This document shows, piece after piece, positions 22,435 through 33,564 of a stretch of 64,000 bases of DNA. The translations under genes were made by a program, and so were the position numbers. A model generated the notes under the pieces. The model saw only the letters and a program-made list of their open reading frames with translations. It was not told where the DNA came from and did no database searches. Every line of letters begins with the position of its first letter. The first letter of the stretch is position 1. This DNA is from Paguma larvata. Its lineage: Eukaryota; Chordata; Mammalia; Carnivora; Viverridae. The stretch is from contig CM057842.1 in assembly GCA_030068075.1 (NCBI GenBank), positions 39,518,659 to 39,582,658 on the forward strand, given 5' to 3'.

Positions 22435-22610
22435 TATACATTATCTAATGTATGCCCCATATGATAGTGACTCTTACTATACCCATTTTGTATGTAGGGA
22501 AACTGAGGCACAAAGCCTTGACATGATTCCTCTAGAATGCCCAACTGTCAGGACTGGGTATGCAATTGTTAGGAGTGGCTCTTATCCATCCTGCTTCTCA
22601 CTTAGTTTGT
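22435..22610 (-). mobile_element. MIR SINE relic
   Basis: The antisense MIR core CCCATTTTGTATGTAGGGAA plus ACTGAGGCACAAAGCC is followed by diverged sequence. Confidence 0.75.
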
Positions 22611-22614
22611 CCAT

Positions 22615-23575
22615 TAATGTAATACATTGAGTTGTAAGTATATTAACTTGACAGCAGCTTCTCTGAAATTTTAGATTTTTACTGCTTTATGTTTCCTTTA
22701 CCATAGTTAAAATATGATTTAATAAATAGTAAGGAACAAAATGATAGGTTTTGAATGAAATAAGGCCCACAAAGAAGAGTTTACAAGTAAAAATGTAAAT
22801 CTATCTATCATGTTAATTCTTTGAGACCACTGAGCATTCAGTCTCTCATTGTGGTTTTAAAGGCCTTAGTAAATTTCTACTTTTTGAAAGTACTAGTGTT
22901 TCTTATAAATTGCTATCATTTCTTACCCTGCATAGCAGAATTTGGGACACAAAATTATGGCACCACTTTAGAGAAAAAAAAAGTCTGTTGGTAGATTAGT
23001 AATTATATCAGATGGATCTTGGTATAAAATAGAACTACTTGAAATAGTAAAGACTATTATGGTAAGACACAATGTTATTTTTAATGCAGTAACTCAGAAT
23101 AACTTCTACTCTCTAAGCCATGTTTTTTTTTTTTTCCAATACACATGAACCTAAAATTTTATAGGTAGAATTATTCTCTACTACATCTTATTCTTACATT
23201 TATTTGGGGCAACACTTCCCATGTTATTAAACAATGACGGCAGACATGTTTTTAGATTCTGCTTGTGTTACAATAATCCTAAGCGATATCTCCTAGGTTT
23301 CTAAAGAAGAGTCAGTTTTCATTAAACACATTAACTTGTCTCTTCTGAATGGCATAACTTTATACACCACTTTAAGTGACCTAAATGCCACTAAAATTAC
23401 AACTTTAAATCTTTCTCTGTTAATTATTTATGCTTCTCCATAGATGCTAAGAAAAGTATTCTTAAGTTTGGTGGGTATATATACACACACACAAACACTA
23501 ACACACACACCAGTCCATGTATGGACACATATATGTGTATTTCACTTACTGCGATATCTATTTCAGTGAACACAT
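22615..23575. other. Unassigned AT-rich sequence with a short CA patch
   Basis: No repeat was recognised apart from an imperfect (CA)n at about 23476-23510 and a T-run at 23124-23137. Confidence 0.35.
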
Positions 23576-23579
23576 ATAG

Positions 23580-23805
23580 GCTAGTAGTTATGATCAAGAG
23601 CTTTAAAAAAAAGATTATCTGACTTCTAGTCCTGGCTCCACTGTCCATTAACTTTGTGATTCTGTGCCTGAGTAAATTCATATATAACAAGGGGATAATA
23701 AAATTAGATATGTTACAGAGTTTTTGTAAGGATTAAATGTGATAACACAAATTCACTTTTAACAGAGGGCTTAGCCCAGCTACATGTTCAATAAATGTTA
23801 CCCAT
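23580..23805 (+). mobile_element. MIR SINE relic
   Basis: Sense MIR order: CTAGTCCTGGCTCCACTGTC, ACTTTGTGATTCTGTGCCTG, AAGGATTAAATGTGATAACA and CAGCTACATGTTCAATAAAT. Confidence 0.85.
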
Positions 23806-23809
23806 TACA

Positions 23810-24440
23810 ATATAATTGTAAAATATTTGGGCCTGTTATCACAGAAATTAGCAATAATTTGGATTAAAGATAAAATATTTTCAAGCCTATTATTCTATAG
23901 TATCTGAAAAAAACTTTGATGTATTCATGAAGAGATTTTCTGATTTGTGCTGAGAGGTCCATTTAAAGTAGCACTATTTCCCCTGTTCTACTGTGTCTCT
24001 CATTTTGATTCATTCTTATCTTGTAATATAGAAGGAAAACAGTGGTAAATAACATTTCAACACTCAGTGAATCTGTGTAACTCTCTAATCTCAATCCATC
24101 ACTTACCACTCTTAGAAATCAAAAGCATTCTAAGAAGACAATGCTTACGATGAAGAGTGATACTTTAAACTCTGAAGGAGGAAAGATTTAAGCAAGCAAA
24201 AACACAAATCAGCATGCAGTACAGAGTCTGAGGTTGGGATTTACCAATTGGCACTCTTGAGCTGAGATTTTGGCAAATGGAATTTTCATTTGAGCAACAA
24301 AATGCAACTAATTGTGTAATTTGCATTCCTTAACCGATGCATATGAAAAGCAAGAGTAAATAGAGAACATTTTAATTTTTGAAGCGACAAATGTGATTGG
24401 TTCTTGTAAGGTACTTCTCTTCCCAGAACCTTCCTGGCCT
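23810..24440. other. Unassigned AT-rich sequence
   Basis: No repeat or gene recognised. Confidence 0.35.
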
Positions 24441-24444
24441 AACT

Positions 24445-24818
24445 CATAAATACAGAGAACAGACGGGTGGCTGCCGGAGGGGAGGAGGGTTGGGGGCATG
24501 GGCACAGTGGATGAAGGGGGTCAAGAGGGACAAACTTGCAGTTATAAAATAAGTAAGTCAGGAGATGTAATGTACAGCATGGCGACCACAGCTGATAACA
24601 CCATGTTGCAGAGTTGAAAGTTGCTAAGAGTAAATCTTAAAAGTTGTCATCACAAGAAAAAATAATTTTGAAACTTTGCAAGGTGATGGATGATAACTAG
24701 ATTTGCAGTGGTGATGTTTCAGTGTATACAAATTTCAAACCATTATATTGCACACCTGAAACTAATTTAATGCTAACTGTCAATTACACTGCAATACAAC
24801 AACAACAACAAGAGAATC
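24445..24818 (+). mobile_element. L1 LINE 3' UTR fragment
   Basis: GGTGGCTGCCGGAGGGGAGG, GTCAAGAGGGACAAACTTGC, AATGTACAGCATGGCGACCA and TTATATTGCACACCTGAAAC match the same L1 3' UTR family as 16393-17293. It ends in a CAACAACAACAACAA tail. It is strongly 5'-truncated. Confidence 0.88.
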
Positions 24819-24824
24819 TTCTTT

Positions 24825-25244
24825 ACCTAGAGTATAATAATGAAATTGTTGGGTAAAAGAAGCAATTGGAGTAAGCTGGCAATAGAACATATAAGACAAG
24901 AACGCTGAGATATTTATGCCTTCCATAAATATTTATATATGTGTTTTATACAATAATGGTAAGGATTCTCCTTTCTTAAATCTACCTCCCTAAAATTATC
25001 TTTTACTATCAAGTTTAATTGTTTAATATTAAAAGAACTAATAATGGGTTCATAGAGTGATGCTAGAAGGTTTAGTACTTTTTGTCACTCCCCTAAATCA
25101 GGCAAAACCAATATTTACATTTGAAGAATGGAAAGAGCATGAGAATCCTGTTATTTTTTACTATTGCTCTACAGGCAATGGAAAATGAAAAGTATATCTC
25201 AAAATAACTTTCTGATACTTTCATTTCAAACATTTTATACAGAT
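24825..25244. other. Unassigned AT-rich sequence
   Basis: No repeat or gene recognised. Confidence 0.35.
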
Positions 25245-25335
25245 ATGTTCAGTCGCTCATTTCATTGCATAAATATTTATTGAAATATTTATTGTATGCC
25301 AGACATTTGCACACATACATTTAAGATACTGATAT
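25245..25335 (-). mobile_element. L2 LINE 3' end fragment
   Basis: CGCTCATTTCATTGCATAAA, TATTTATTGAAATATTTATT and GTATGCCAGACATTTGCACA fit the antisense L2 terminus. Confidence 0.5.
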
Positions 25336-25350
25336 TCCTCCCTTATTTTT

Positions 25351-25559
25351 TTTTTTAATGTTTATTTATTTTTGAGACAGAGAGACAGAGCATGAGTGGG
25401 GGAGGGGCAGAGAGAGAGGGAGACACAGAATCTGAAGCAGGCTCCAGGCTCTGAGCTGTCAGCACAGAGCCCGATGCGGGGCTCGAACTCACAGACCGCG
25501 CGAGATCATGACCTGAGCCGAAGCCGGACGCTCAACCGACTGAGCCACCCAGGCGCCCC
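25351..25559 (-). mobile_element. Young full-length SINEC_Fc
   Basis: This copy is close to consensus and keeps CpG sites: CCCGATGCGGGGCTCGAACT, GAGCCGAAGCCGGACGCTCA, ACCGACTGAGCCACCCAGGC, GCCCCC. It is flanked by CTCCCTTATTTTTT on both sides (from about 25338 and again from 25560) as a perfect target duplication. Retained CpGs, an intact duplication and an uninterrupted tail point to a recent insertion. Confidence 0.97.
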
Positions 25560-25894
25560 CTCCCTTATTTTTTAAGATGCACAATAATGTAGAATAGATT
25601 GTTAACGTCACAATCATTATCTTATCCTTCTTCCGTGACATAAACAATGTGCCCATCTTAAAAACTGCACTTCGGACCCATCGCACATGCAAGTAAGATC
25701 CAGCCTGTGAAATGTCAGCAGAAGTAAATGAATGAAGTTTCCAGGAAAGCTCTTTCTAAAGAAAGAAGAAATTCGGTAGGCAAGAGCCTTTGCCTTTGGC
25801 CCAGTTTTCTACCTAGCTTCTGAGTATGTAATTAAGACGGTTGTATCCCAAAGATACAGAGCAACAAGTATCCTAATGCTTTTGTGAAATTCCT

Positions 25895-26138
25895 TTAAAT
25901 TTTTTAAATGTTTATTGATTTTTGAGAGAGATAGAGCCAGAGTATGAGCAGGGGAAGGACACACACACACACACACACACACAGAGACAGACAGATAGAC
26001 AGACAGACAGAATCCGAGGCAGGCTCCAGGCTCTGAGCTGTCAGCACAAAGTGCAAAACGGGGCTCGAACTCATGAACCATGAGATCATGACCTGAGCCA
26101 AAGTTGGATGCTCAACCGACTAAGCCACCCAGGCGCCA
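25895..26138 (-). mobile_element. Full-length SINEC with an internal microsatellite
   Basis: The antisense element runs from ATGTTTATTGATTTTTGAGA to AAGCCACCCAGGCGCCAC. Its normally GA-rich body has become (AC)n at 25959-25982 followed by ACAGAT/ACAG units to about 26010. A 16-base duplication, TTTGTGAAATTCCTTTA-like at about 25882 and CTTGTGGAATTACTTTA-like at about 26139, flanks it with two differences. Confidence 0.95.
25959..26010 (+). repeat. (AC)n-(ACAG)n compound microsatellite
   Basis: Twelve AC units are followed by ACAG and ACAGAT variants inside a SINE body. Length variation is likely. Confidence 0.93.
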
Positions 26139-26319
26139 CTTGTGGAATTACTTTATCAGATTTTAGCTTCTGGATTCACTACATGAGAAAAAAAATCAAC
26201 CAAAATCTTCTTTAAGCCATTCTTCTTTCGGTTTTCTGATATAAACATCTAAAGACATTCTGGAAACAACATTTAGGAATGTGCATTCCAAGTTCCTTTT
26301 AATAACGAATTGTACAAAT

Positions 26320-27240
26320 CGTGTAAGTGCTATAAATTCAGTAGGGACTATAAGACCTGAAAAACATACTGCACACGTGAGAAAAACCACAGATAACATC
26401 ATACTCAGTGGTGAAACACTAAAACCTTTTTTCCTAAAGTCAGGAACCAAGCAAGAATGTTCACTTTCCCCGCTTTTATTAGCAGAGTACTGGAAGTTTT
26501 GGTCAGAGCATTTAGGCAAGACAAAACGATAAAAGAAATCCAAATTGAAAAGCAAGAAATTAAATTATCTGTGTTCACAGGTGACATAACCTTGTCCAGA
26601 GAAACCCTAAAGATTGCACGCACATGCACACACACGCACATGGTAAGAGCAAATAAACAAACTCCATAAAGTGACAGGTTAGAAAGTCAACACAAATATC
26701 AGTTGCACTTTTATACACTTCCAATTAAAAAAGGAAATTAAGAAAGTTGCTTTTACATTAGCATGAAAAAAATAAAATAAATAAGAATAAATTTATAGAG
26801 GCAAAAGACTTGAACATTATAAACTATAGAATGTTGCTGAAATTAAAGACCTAAGTTAAGGAAAAGATATGAGTACTTATTAAAGATGACACTATAACCC
26901 AAAACAATCTATAAGTTCGAAGAGATCTCTATGAAAATTCCAAAGATATTTTTTGCAGGAATGGGAAAGCCGTCCGTCATTTCATAGGAAATCTCAAGGG
27001 ACTCCACATAATAAAACAATCTCAAAAAAGAACAGATTTGAAGGACTCAGACTTCCTAATTTGAAGACTAAATTCAAGTTACAGTAATCAAAACAGCATG
27101 GTATCAGCATGAGCACATACAGACCAAGAGACTAAAAAGGATCCCAGAAATAAATGTTCACCTGTATGTGTTTAATTGATTTTCAACAATAGTGCCAAGA
27201 CTATCATTCAATGGGGAGATGCTCTTTTTAACAAAAAGTT
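26320..27240 (+). mobile_element. Decayed L1 ORF2 segment
   Basis: It follows L1 ORF2 order: ATAACATCATACTCAGTGGT, GTACTGGAAGTTTTGGTCAG, AGCATTTAGGCAAGACAAAA, TCAGTTGCACTTTTATACAC, TTACAGTAATCAAAACAGCA, TGGTATCAGCATGAGCACAT and TTCAACAATAGTGCCAAGAC. The frame is broken by many stops and shifts. Both ends are internal to ORF2, so it is a truncated or rearranged fragment with no visible tail. Confidence 0.88.
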
Positions 27241-27244
27241 AAAT

Positions 27245-29285
27245 CGGTTTCCTAACGACAGTTGTCATCTGTCACAGTTTCAAGTATATAAAGTTTCAGA
27301 TGAAAATCTTAGTTAAGTCCACAAAATGATCACGATGTCTAGCCTTAAAATTCTAAGGCTCTCTATTCTATTCTAAAATTTACTTTGAAAATAAAGTAAG
27401 ATAACTCATATTGGGTTTTTCCTTAATTTAAAAAAATTTAATTTTTTAAAATGTTTTTTTCTTATGAGTTTTACCTTAAAAGAGAGAAAAAAGCAAAGTG
27501 GGCTAATGCTTAAAACACAAGCTTTAGCCACATTTTAAGAAATTCTAGAAAGCATTCTATTTAATTCCCTTTTTTCTATTACGCATAAGAGGAAAATCAG
27601 TTGTAGCATTTCCAGAATAAAGGAACTGAATATGCAGAGTGTGACCAATTCTGTAATGTGCATTCAAAATAATTCTTTTAAGACTGAGAAAGCAGTCAAC
27701 TGTGTTCTGGTGACTTTGAATGTTAAGCTTCTTTTCTTAGATGGAAGTCTTGTAGTTTATCTCTGAGTATCGAAGTACACCTTGCCTTGGGAGAAAATGG
27801 ATGAAAAATGTTTTCACAGTTACGATAGGATGCAACAGATATTATATCACAAAATGCAAAGAAAATAAAAATAAGAATGTCCCCCAAATATTATTTCCTC
27901 AATAGTCTCAATTCTCTTTATGACCAGTATCATTTCTGCCAATCGTAACACCAAGTTTCCAAATATTACAAACCAAGTTCCTAGAAGGTAACACAGTCTC
28001 CTTTCCCACACCCCCTCCTTCTACCTCCACTGCTCACGGCCTGCAGGTCCCAAGCAGCATCACGTCGGTCTCTCAAAAGACAGTTAAAAATGAGAGTGAA
28101 ACTTTTTACCATTTTGTGAACATGGAAACATGTCTGCTTTCTGGATTAGAGAAAAATAGAAATCATGTATTTTTCGAAGAGTGTTAGACCACTGGCTTTG
28201 GGTACAATCAATATTTATCAGGGATTGTTCAGAATGCTCTGATAAAAACACATTTCATTCCTTGTAGCTCTTACTTTCAAAGACAAGGCAATTACAAAAA
28301 GAAAAGATTGGCAAAGAAATACTGCAACAGTTTGGCAAGGCTTAAATTCTTTCAGTGGATGGACAGTCTTGGAATGCACAGTAACCAATTTTAAACTTCC
28401 ACACTACGATTATATCAAGTACATGCATTAAAAAGTTGAAAATGAATTCCCAACAATAAGCCAATCGTGTTACTCTCATGTATTTACTCATAGATATGAC
28501 AGATCAGACCAAATTTACCAGCGAAAAAATTTCTTAGGTGATACCTGAGTGTCTGACATTGAAAACCTGTCTGAATGACTCATTCATAAACACTACCTTT
28601 AGAATCATACCACTTATATTTGAGTTGAACCATAGCCTTATGGTTAGAGAACTATGCTATGGGACACAACAGCGCTCCCTGCTTGGCAACAAATGTTTCA
28701 ATATTTTGGCCTGAAATGTTTAGCTCATGTATATGAAAAACAGTTACCAACTGAAGATCATGGACTAACAGTTCACTCCTTTACCGTTTCAAAATCCTCT
28801 GAGGGTTCTACTTGGCAACACTGGATGACTAATTACCTAGAGTTAATGAAGCCCTAATTGTTACGGCATAAGCTGGTCCACTTAACTTTCCAAATTCAGG
28901 ACAATTAGGCATCATTAGTATTACCCACTGACTGAGCTCTAAAATAAGATTTAGCACTTCATTCTCAACAAACGTTAGGTACCCATGAAGAAAATGTCAT
29001 GACTTATGACAACAAGGTCTTCTAGAAAAATTAAAGTAATGAATAAGTCAATAAATAAGAATTCAGATGGCTTTTTGACTAAATAAAGCAATGTTCTACA
29101 GGTAAATTCTAAATAAATTGATATTAATATTCAATATTTGAGCATCAATTTACAAATGAATACTTAATTTCTGTCAAAATTAAGACTTTTTGCGTTAAAA
29201 TTAAGTACCAGAATTAATATTTTAAACTACAGATTAGTGACTTCCGCTCAAAAGTGAGGCGGAGTCAGGAGCAGGATCCCAGAGC
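27245..29285. other. Two-kilobase repeat-poor stretch
   Basis: No mobile element was recognised. A C-rich, CpG-containing patch lies at about 28000-28070 (CACGGCCTGCAGGTCCCAAG). A 67-codon frame at 28654-28857 has no domain. No gene is supported. Confidence 0.4.
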
Positions 29286-29805
29286 TTGAATCCCCAACAA
29301 GTAGAATTGGTAATATCATATAAGATCAAAACAACACTTTTAACCTAATTTGACATCCAGAGACCCAACTGACATTCAGAGAACACTGCGCCCAGCAAGG
29401 AAAGAATATGTACCCTTTGTGCGTGCAGAGAGAACATTGGCCAAAATAAAGTATATGACAAATCATCAATTAACACTAAAGAAATTGCATAGAATTTAAT
29501 TCATTCAAATTATGTTTTTGGAACATGTGGCAATTAATTAATTAGTCCCGTAAAATAATAACCACAATATCTATCATCTTCTTTGAAATGAAGCAGTACA
29601 TTTTTAAATAAAATGCAGGTCATGAAATACATCACAAAAATGAATCAGGAAATCTCTGGAACTAAATGATAGTAAATATCAAAACATCTAAGATATATGT
29701 GATACAGTATTTAGAGGCATATATATAGCTTTAAAACTCATATATTCAAAAGTAACAAAGACTAAGAACCAATGAACTAAGTCCCTATCTTAAGAAACTA
29801 GGAAG

Positions 29806-30018
29806 AGGGGCACCTGGGTGGTTCAGTTGGTTAAGCGTCTGACTGGCTCAGTTCATGAGTTTGTGGTTTGTGGGTTTGAGCTCTGTATGGGACTCTGTGC
29901 TGGTGGCCCAGAGCCTGCTCAGGATTTTCTCTCTCTTCCTCTCTCTCTGTCCCTCCCCGACTGTAAGTAAGAGCGCTCTCTTACTCTCTCTCTAAATAAA
30001 TAAATGAACTTAAAAAAA
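29806..30018 (+). mobile_element. SINEC (CAN-SINE) inside L1
   Basis: Head GGGGCACCTGGGTGGTTCAG, TTGGTTAAGCGTCTGACTGG, a short gap in the GGTCATGATCTC part, CT-rich body and CTAAATAAATAAATGAACTT tail. AAGAAACTAGGAAG (29792-29805) and AAGAAACTAGAAAG (30019-30032) flank it as the target duplication, which lies within L1 sequence. Confidence 0.95.
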
Positions 30019-30221
30019 AAGAAACTAGAAAGTCAAGTGCAAATGACTCCCAAGAAAGTAAAGGAAGGAAATAATAAAGAGCAAAGGACAAATTTGACAA
30101 TTCAGATGAAAAATACATACTGTTTAAAGAGCAGTGATTACCAAACCCAATACAAGAAACCCTAAGTTCAGATGTTTTCAGTGGTGAGTGTTTTCAAACA
30201 TTTAAGGAAGAGAATGTGAAT

Positions 30222-30244
30222 TTCAAAAAAAAAAAAAAAAAAAA
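30222..30244 (+). repeat. (A)n run
   Basis: An uninterrupted run of about twenty A inside the decayed L1. It may be a separate insertion tail or an expanded A-rich L1 patch. Confidence 0.85.
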
Positions 30245-31094
30245 GGACGTTCCTCCCTTGTTTAATGAGGCAGAAACATAATTTTGACAGAAATCCTGAT
30301 AATGCCATTACAAGAAAGAAGAATTGCAGGCAAATCTTGTCCATCAAAAGAGATATAAAATCCTCCTAAAATATTGTATGAAATCCAGAACTATCCAAAA
30401 AAGATTGTACACCACAATTAACTGAGGTCTACTCTGTGAATGCACAGTTAGTTAACATTTGGGGGGAAAGTGTAACCTGACACATTAATGACAAAAAGAG
30501 GCCAATCGCATGGGTGCAGATGAAGCTTGTGAAAGAATTACATACTTCTTATTAACAACAAAACAAGGCAAAATAAAACCACTCAAAAAATCACAAAAAC
30601 CCAAAGTGGAATAGGTAATAATATTTTTTAATATGATACTACCTCTTTGAAAGAGATAGATGATTGCAGATCATGATCAATTATTAAGTAGTTTGTGACT
30701 GAGAGAGTGAATAAGACAAGATGACCACTGTCACCATTTCTAGTCAACACATTGTGGGAACTCCCAGCCAAGGCAATGAGGGAGGCGGGGGGAAGAGACA
30801 AGGATTGGAAAGGAAGGATCTATTTTTATTCACAGATAACATGAGAATACCTGTAGAAAACTGGTGACGTTCAAAAGTAAGCAAAAGAAGTGTGAAGAAG
30901 TCAGGGAAATTATTATTCCTGTGTGATGATGGGAGGAAGTTTCTGGAAGGAACAGTAGGAAGAGCCAGTTTCTTGGTCTCAGTGCTATCTACAATGATGT
31001 GGTCACTTTATGGAAATTTACTGGCCTACCGAGTTAGGTTTTGTGCACTTCTCCTTCTGTACGTAACTACAAAATGAGAACATTATATACTAGA

Positions 31095-31320
31095 GGTGAC
31101 ATTTATTGAGTCACTGAGATAATCATGTCCCAAGAATTATGCCATTTACTGTTTTTAAAACAAAGTTCAGGAGGCAAATCCTGTTTTAGCTTCATTTTTA
31201 CAAGGGATGAAATAAGGTCTCAAAGTCGATTAACCTCCTCAAGTGTATACAACATGAAGAATCCCAAAGTTTAAACACACATCCTTCTGACGCTAAACTC
31301 ATCTTTACCACTAAATTAAC
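31095..31320 (-). mobile_element. MIR SINE relic
   Basis: GTGACATTTATTGAGTCACT and AGAATTATGCCATTTACTGT are followed by AGGGATGAAATAAGGTCTCA, the antisense MIR order at high divergence. Confidence 0.65.
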
Positions 31321-31850
31321 ATTTTTCGATGCTTCTTACTCCATGTTTTTTTTTCAAACTCTCTTGACACTTCTTTCTATTTAAGGTTTTGGGCAACGAG
31401 CATAGGTTAAATTCTAATTGAAAATGATTGTGAATTCAGCAAAGCCGTGACCTCAAATGATTACAGGGCTGAAAAACTCATGCTTAAGGAGATGGTATTT
31501 GAGAGCACACCGCATTTCTCTTACTTTCATGCAAGATCAACTCAATCTGTCAAATGTTTAAGAATCAGAGCCAGACTTACAGCCCAAACGTATATTAAAT
31601 CATGCGCACAAATGATTCATAACAAAAGCCAATCCGACCCCTGCCATGCTGGCAGCCACGAACAAATCACAGTTATGCCGAACTCTGAAGAACTACTCTT
31701 CTCTCATATTGTTAATGATGAGATTACAAAGGCAGCAAAGCACAGGAGATGAATGGGTGTCCATAAAACATAAGACGTATGCTCCAGTAAGACCCAAAGT
31801 AATTGAAAGAAATTAGATCATGGTGGCACTTCTTTCTCCTGCATCGAGTT

Positions 31851-31893
31851 GGTTTTTTTCTCTTTTTCTTTTCTTTTTTTTTTTTTTTTTTCA
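31851..31893 (+). repeat. Pyrimidine (T-rich) tract
   Basis: TTTTTTTCTCTTTTTCTTTT followed by a T-run of about twenty. No element body is attached. Confidence 0.9.
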
Positions 31894-32657
31894 ATCTCCC
31901 AGCAGAAGTTGTTGTAAGAAGAGAAAATATTTGCTGGTCGATACAACAGGCAGTGAAATCTTCCCACTTCTGTGCAGATGGAAGCTAACTTAATCTGGTT
32001 CATATGTTCTAAGAACATCTTAAAATAAAAACTGGAGGCTGATTTGCACCCAGAAAAACTGTGTATGAAGCTGAAGGAGGCAAGCAATTTAAATTTCCAA
32101 TATGTCACTGGAATTTTGTTGTCATTCCAAAGGGGTAATAATGCTACCATTTTTCACTTTGTCATTTGATTCCTTTTGAAACCCACACTTGCATTTCAAA
32201 TATTACATCTGACCTAATTATTTCAAGAATATTGAAGTTGCTTTTTAAAAAAATAAATTATAATACCCAGTATGTTTTGTTTCTACTTACAAATTCATTA
32301 TTGAAACTTGCTGTCAGAATTCATAGCAGCAGAGTCTCCAGTTATAATACATGTAAGGCATCTGTTATTTTCTCTTGCAAGTGGAGTCCTTGGAGCACTT
32401 TGGCAAACTTAGTTATGAAAATACACAGTAACCATTTTAGCATCATCCTACATAACAGGACAATGCTTAGCTAATTATTGCCTTTATACCTTTATGGAGT
32501 TTTAAATTCTTATGCTACCCCTATTTCTATAATTTTATTCAGGGGAAAACAGAAAAGCCAAGCATTAAATTTTACTGGAGTGTTCTGTTAAGGTGCTAGG
32601 TCCTTTACTTACTGCTCTATAACTGGTTGGCATGTTCGCCATGTTAGAAAAAAAAAA

Positions 32658-32676
32658 GGGGGTGGGGTAGGGTGGG
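32658..32676 (+). other. Putative G-quadruplex motif
   Basis: GGGGGTGGGGTAGGGTGGG has four G3+ tracts with loops of 1, 2 and 1 bases. Short loops favour a stable fold. It follows an A-run. Confidence 0.8.
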
Positions 32677-32734
32677 TGAGAAGGACATGCTAAAAATAAA
32701 TTTGTTTTCTATTATTTCAACCACCCTATTTGTT

Positions 32735-32850
32735 GAATCAGAGCTCCATGAAGGCCAGTGCCATGTAGATCTTATTCACAAATTTATTCCTAGATTTTAG
32801 ACCAAAGATGATTGCATAGGAGGTGTCCAGTAAATTTCCATTGAAAGGAT
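32735..32850 (+). mobile_element. L2 LINE 3' end
   Basis: AGAGCTCCATGAAGGCCAGT, CAAATTTATTCCTAGATTTT and AGGTGTCCAGTAAATTTCCA, then a GAAAGGATGAG tail, follow the L2 terminus. A SINE is inserted exactly at its end. Confidence 0.72.
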
Positions 32851-33085
32851 GAGGGGCGCCTGGGTGGTTCAGTCAGTTAAGTGTCCAGCTTCAGCTCAGG
32901 TCATGATCTCGCAGTCCATGAGTTCCAGCCCCATGTCAGGCTCTCTGCTGTTAGCTCAGAGCCCGGTACCTGCTTTGGATTCTGTGTCTCCCTCTCTCTC
33001 TGCCCCTCCCCTGCTCATGCTCTGTCTCTCTGTCTCTGTCTCTCTCAAAAATAAATACACATTAAAAAAAATTAAAAACAAAAAA
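32851..33085 (+). mobile_element. Full-length SINEC_Fc
   Basis: Head GGGGCGCCTGGGTGGTTCAG, CTCAGGTCATGATCTCGCAG, CT-rich body with CTCTGTCTCTCTGTCTCTGT and tail AAATAAATACACATTAAAAA. GAAAGGATGAG before and GAAAGGAGGAA after suggest a target duplication. Confidence 0.95.
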
Positions 33086-33149
33086 GAAAGGAGGAATGGG
33101 TTTGCCATACAAGATAGCCTCTGAAAGGTAAGAACAAAGAAATAGAAGA

Positions 33150-33560
33150 CTGTACTTCAGTTAAGGGTCCCCAAGACCACTGACAACTGTAACGGCATAT
33201 GGAAAACATGGTCTACCACAGAAAAGCTCATCAGACCCACAGCCCAGGGTTTTCACCAGGGGTTGGTCACAAAGGCAAATGCTGCCTGGTATGTACCAGA
33301 ATTCCAAAATCATTGAAGCAAACTCAGTGTGCAGCAGACATTACATTGTTTGCATAAAGTTTAGGCACAGTAAGACAGGCTTATCAGTTCTAGGCATAGG
33401 GGAAAACCTATTAATACCTCAGTTCTCAGAGGCCAGTCAAGGGCCAACATTGTAAGCAGTCTTTTCAAAAAGATAGTGGTCTCAAGACTGCTGCTATTTT
33501 CTACACAGAGCTCATTTCAACCCACCGTGCAAGTGTAATGCTTGCCCACTTTTCTCTTTG
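33150..33560. mobile_element. Possible old LTR or other dispersed repeat
   Basis: Wording such as CATGGTCTACCACAGAAAAG, AGGGTTTTCACCAGGGGTTG and GTGGTCTCAAGACTGCTGCT looks familiar from dispersed LTR-like repeats, but I cannot name the family or set its ends. Confidence 0.25.
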
Positions 33561-33564
33561 GCTC

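Larger units (their letters stand above)
29290..30880 (+). mobile_element. Decayed L1 ORF2 segment, split by a SINE
   Basis: In order: CTGACATTCAGAGAACACTG, GAGGCATATATATAGCTTTA, TATCTTAAGAAACTAGGAAG, [SINE 29808-30018], AAGGAAGGAAATAATAAAGA, AAATTTGACAATTCAGATGA, ATTTTGACAGAAATCCTGAT, AGAATTACATACTTCTTATT-region and TTTATTCACAGATAACATGA. This is the central L1 ORF2 (reverse transcriptase) region, heavily decayed. It covers ORF2 parts upstream of those in 26320-27240, so the two segments are in swapped order relative to an intact L1 and are probably separate insertions. Confidence 0.8.
31325..32730. other. Repeat-poor stretch, possible conserved non-coding DNA
   Basis: Apart from a pyrimidine run at 31851-31893, I recognise no repeat. 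The blocks 31390-31770 and 31985-32260 are unique-looking, with balanced composition and scattered CpGs. A 101-codon frame at 31447-31752 has no domain. Confidence 0.4.
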
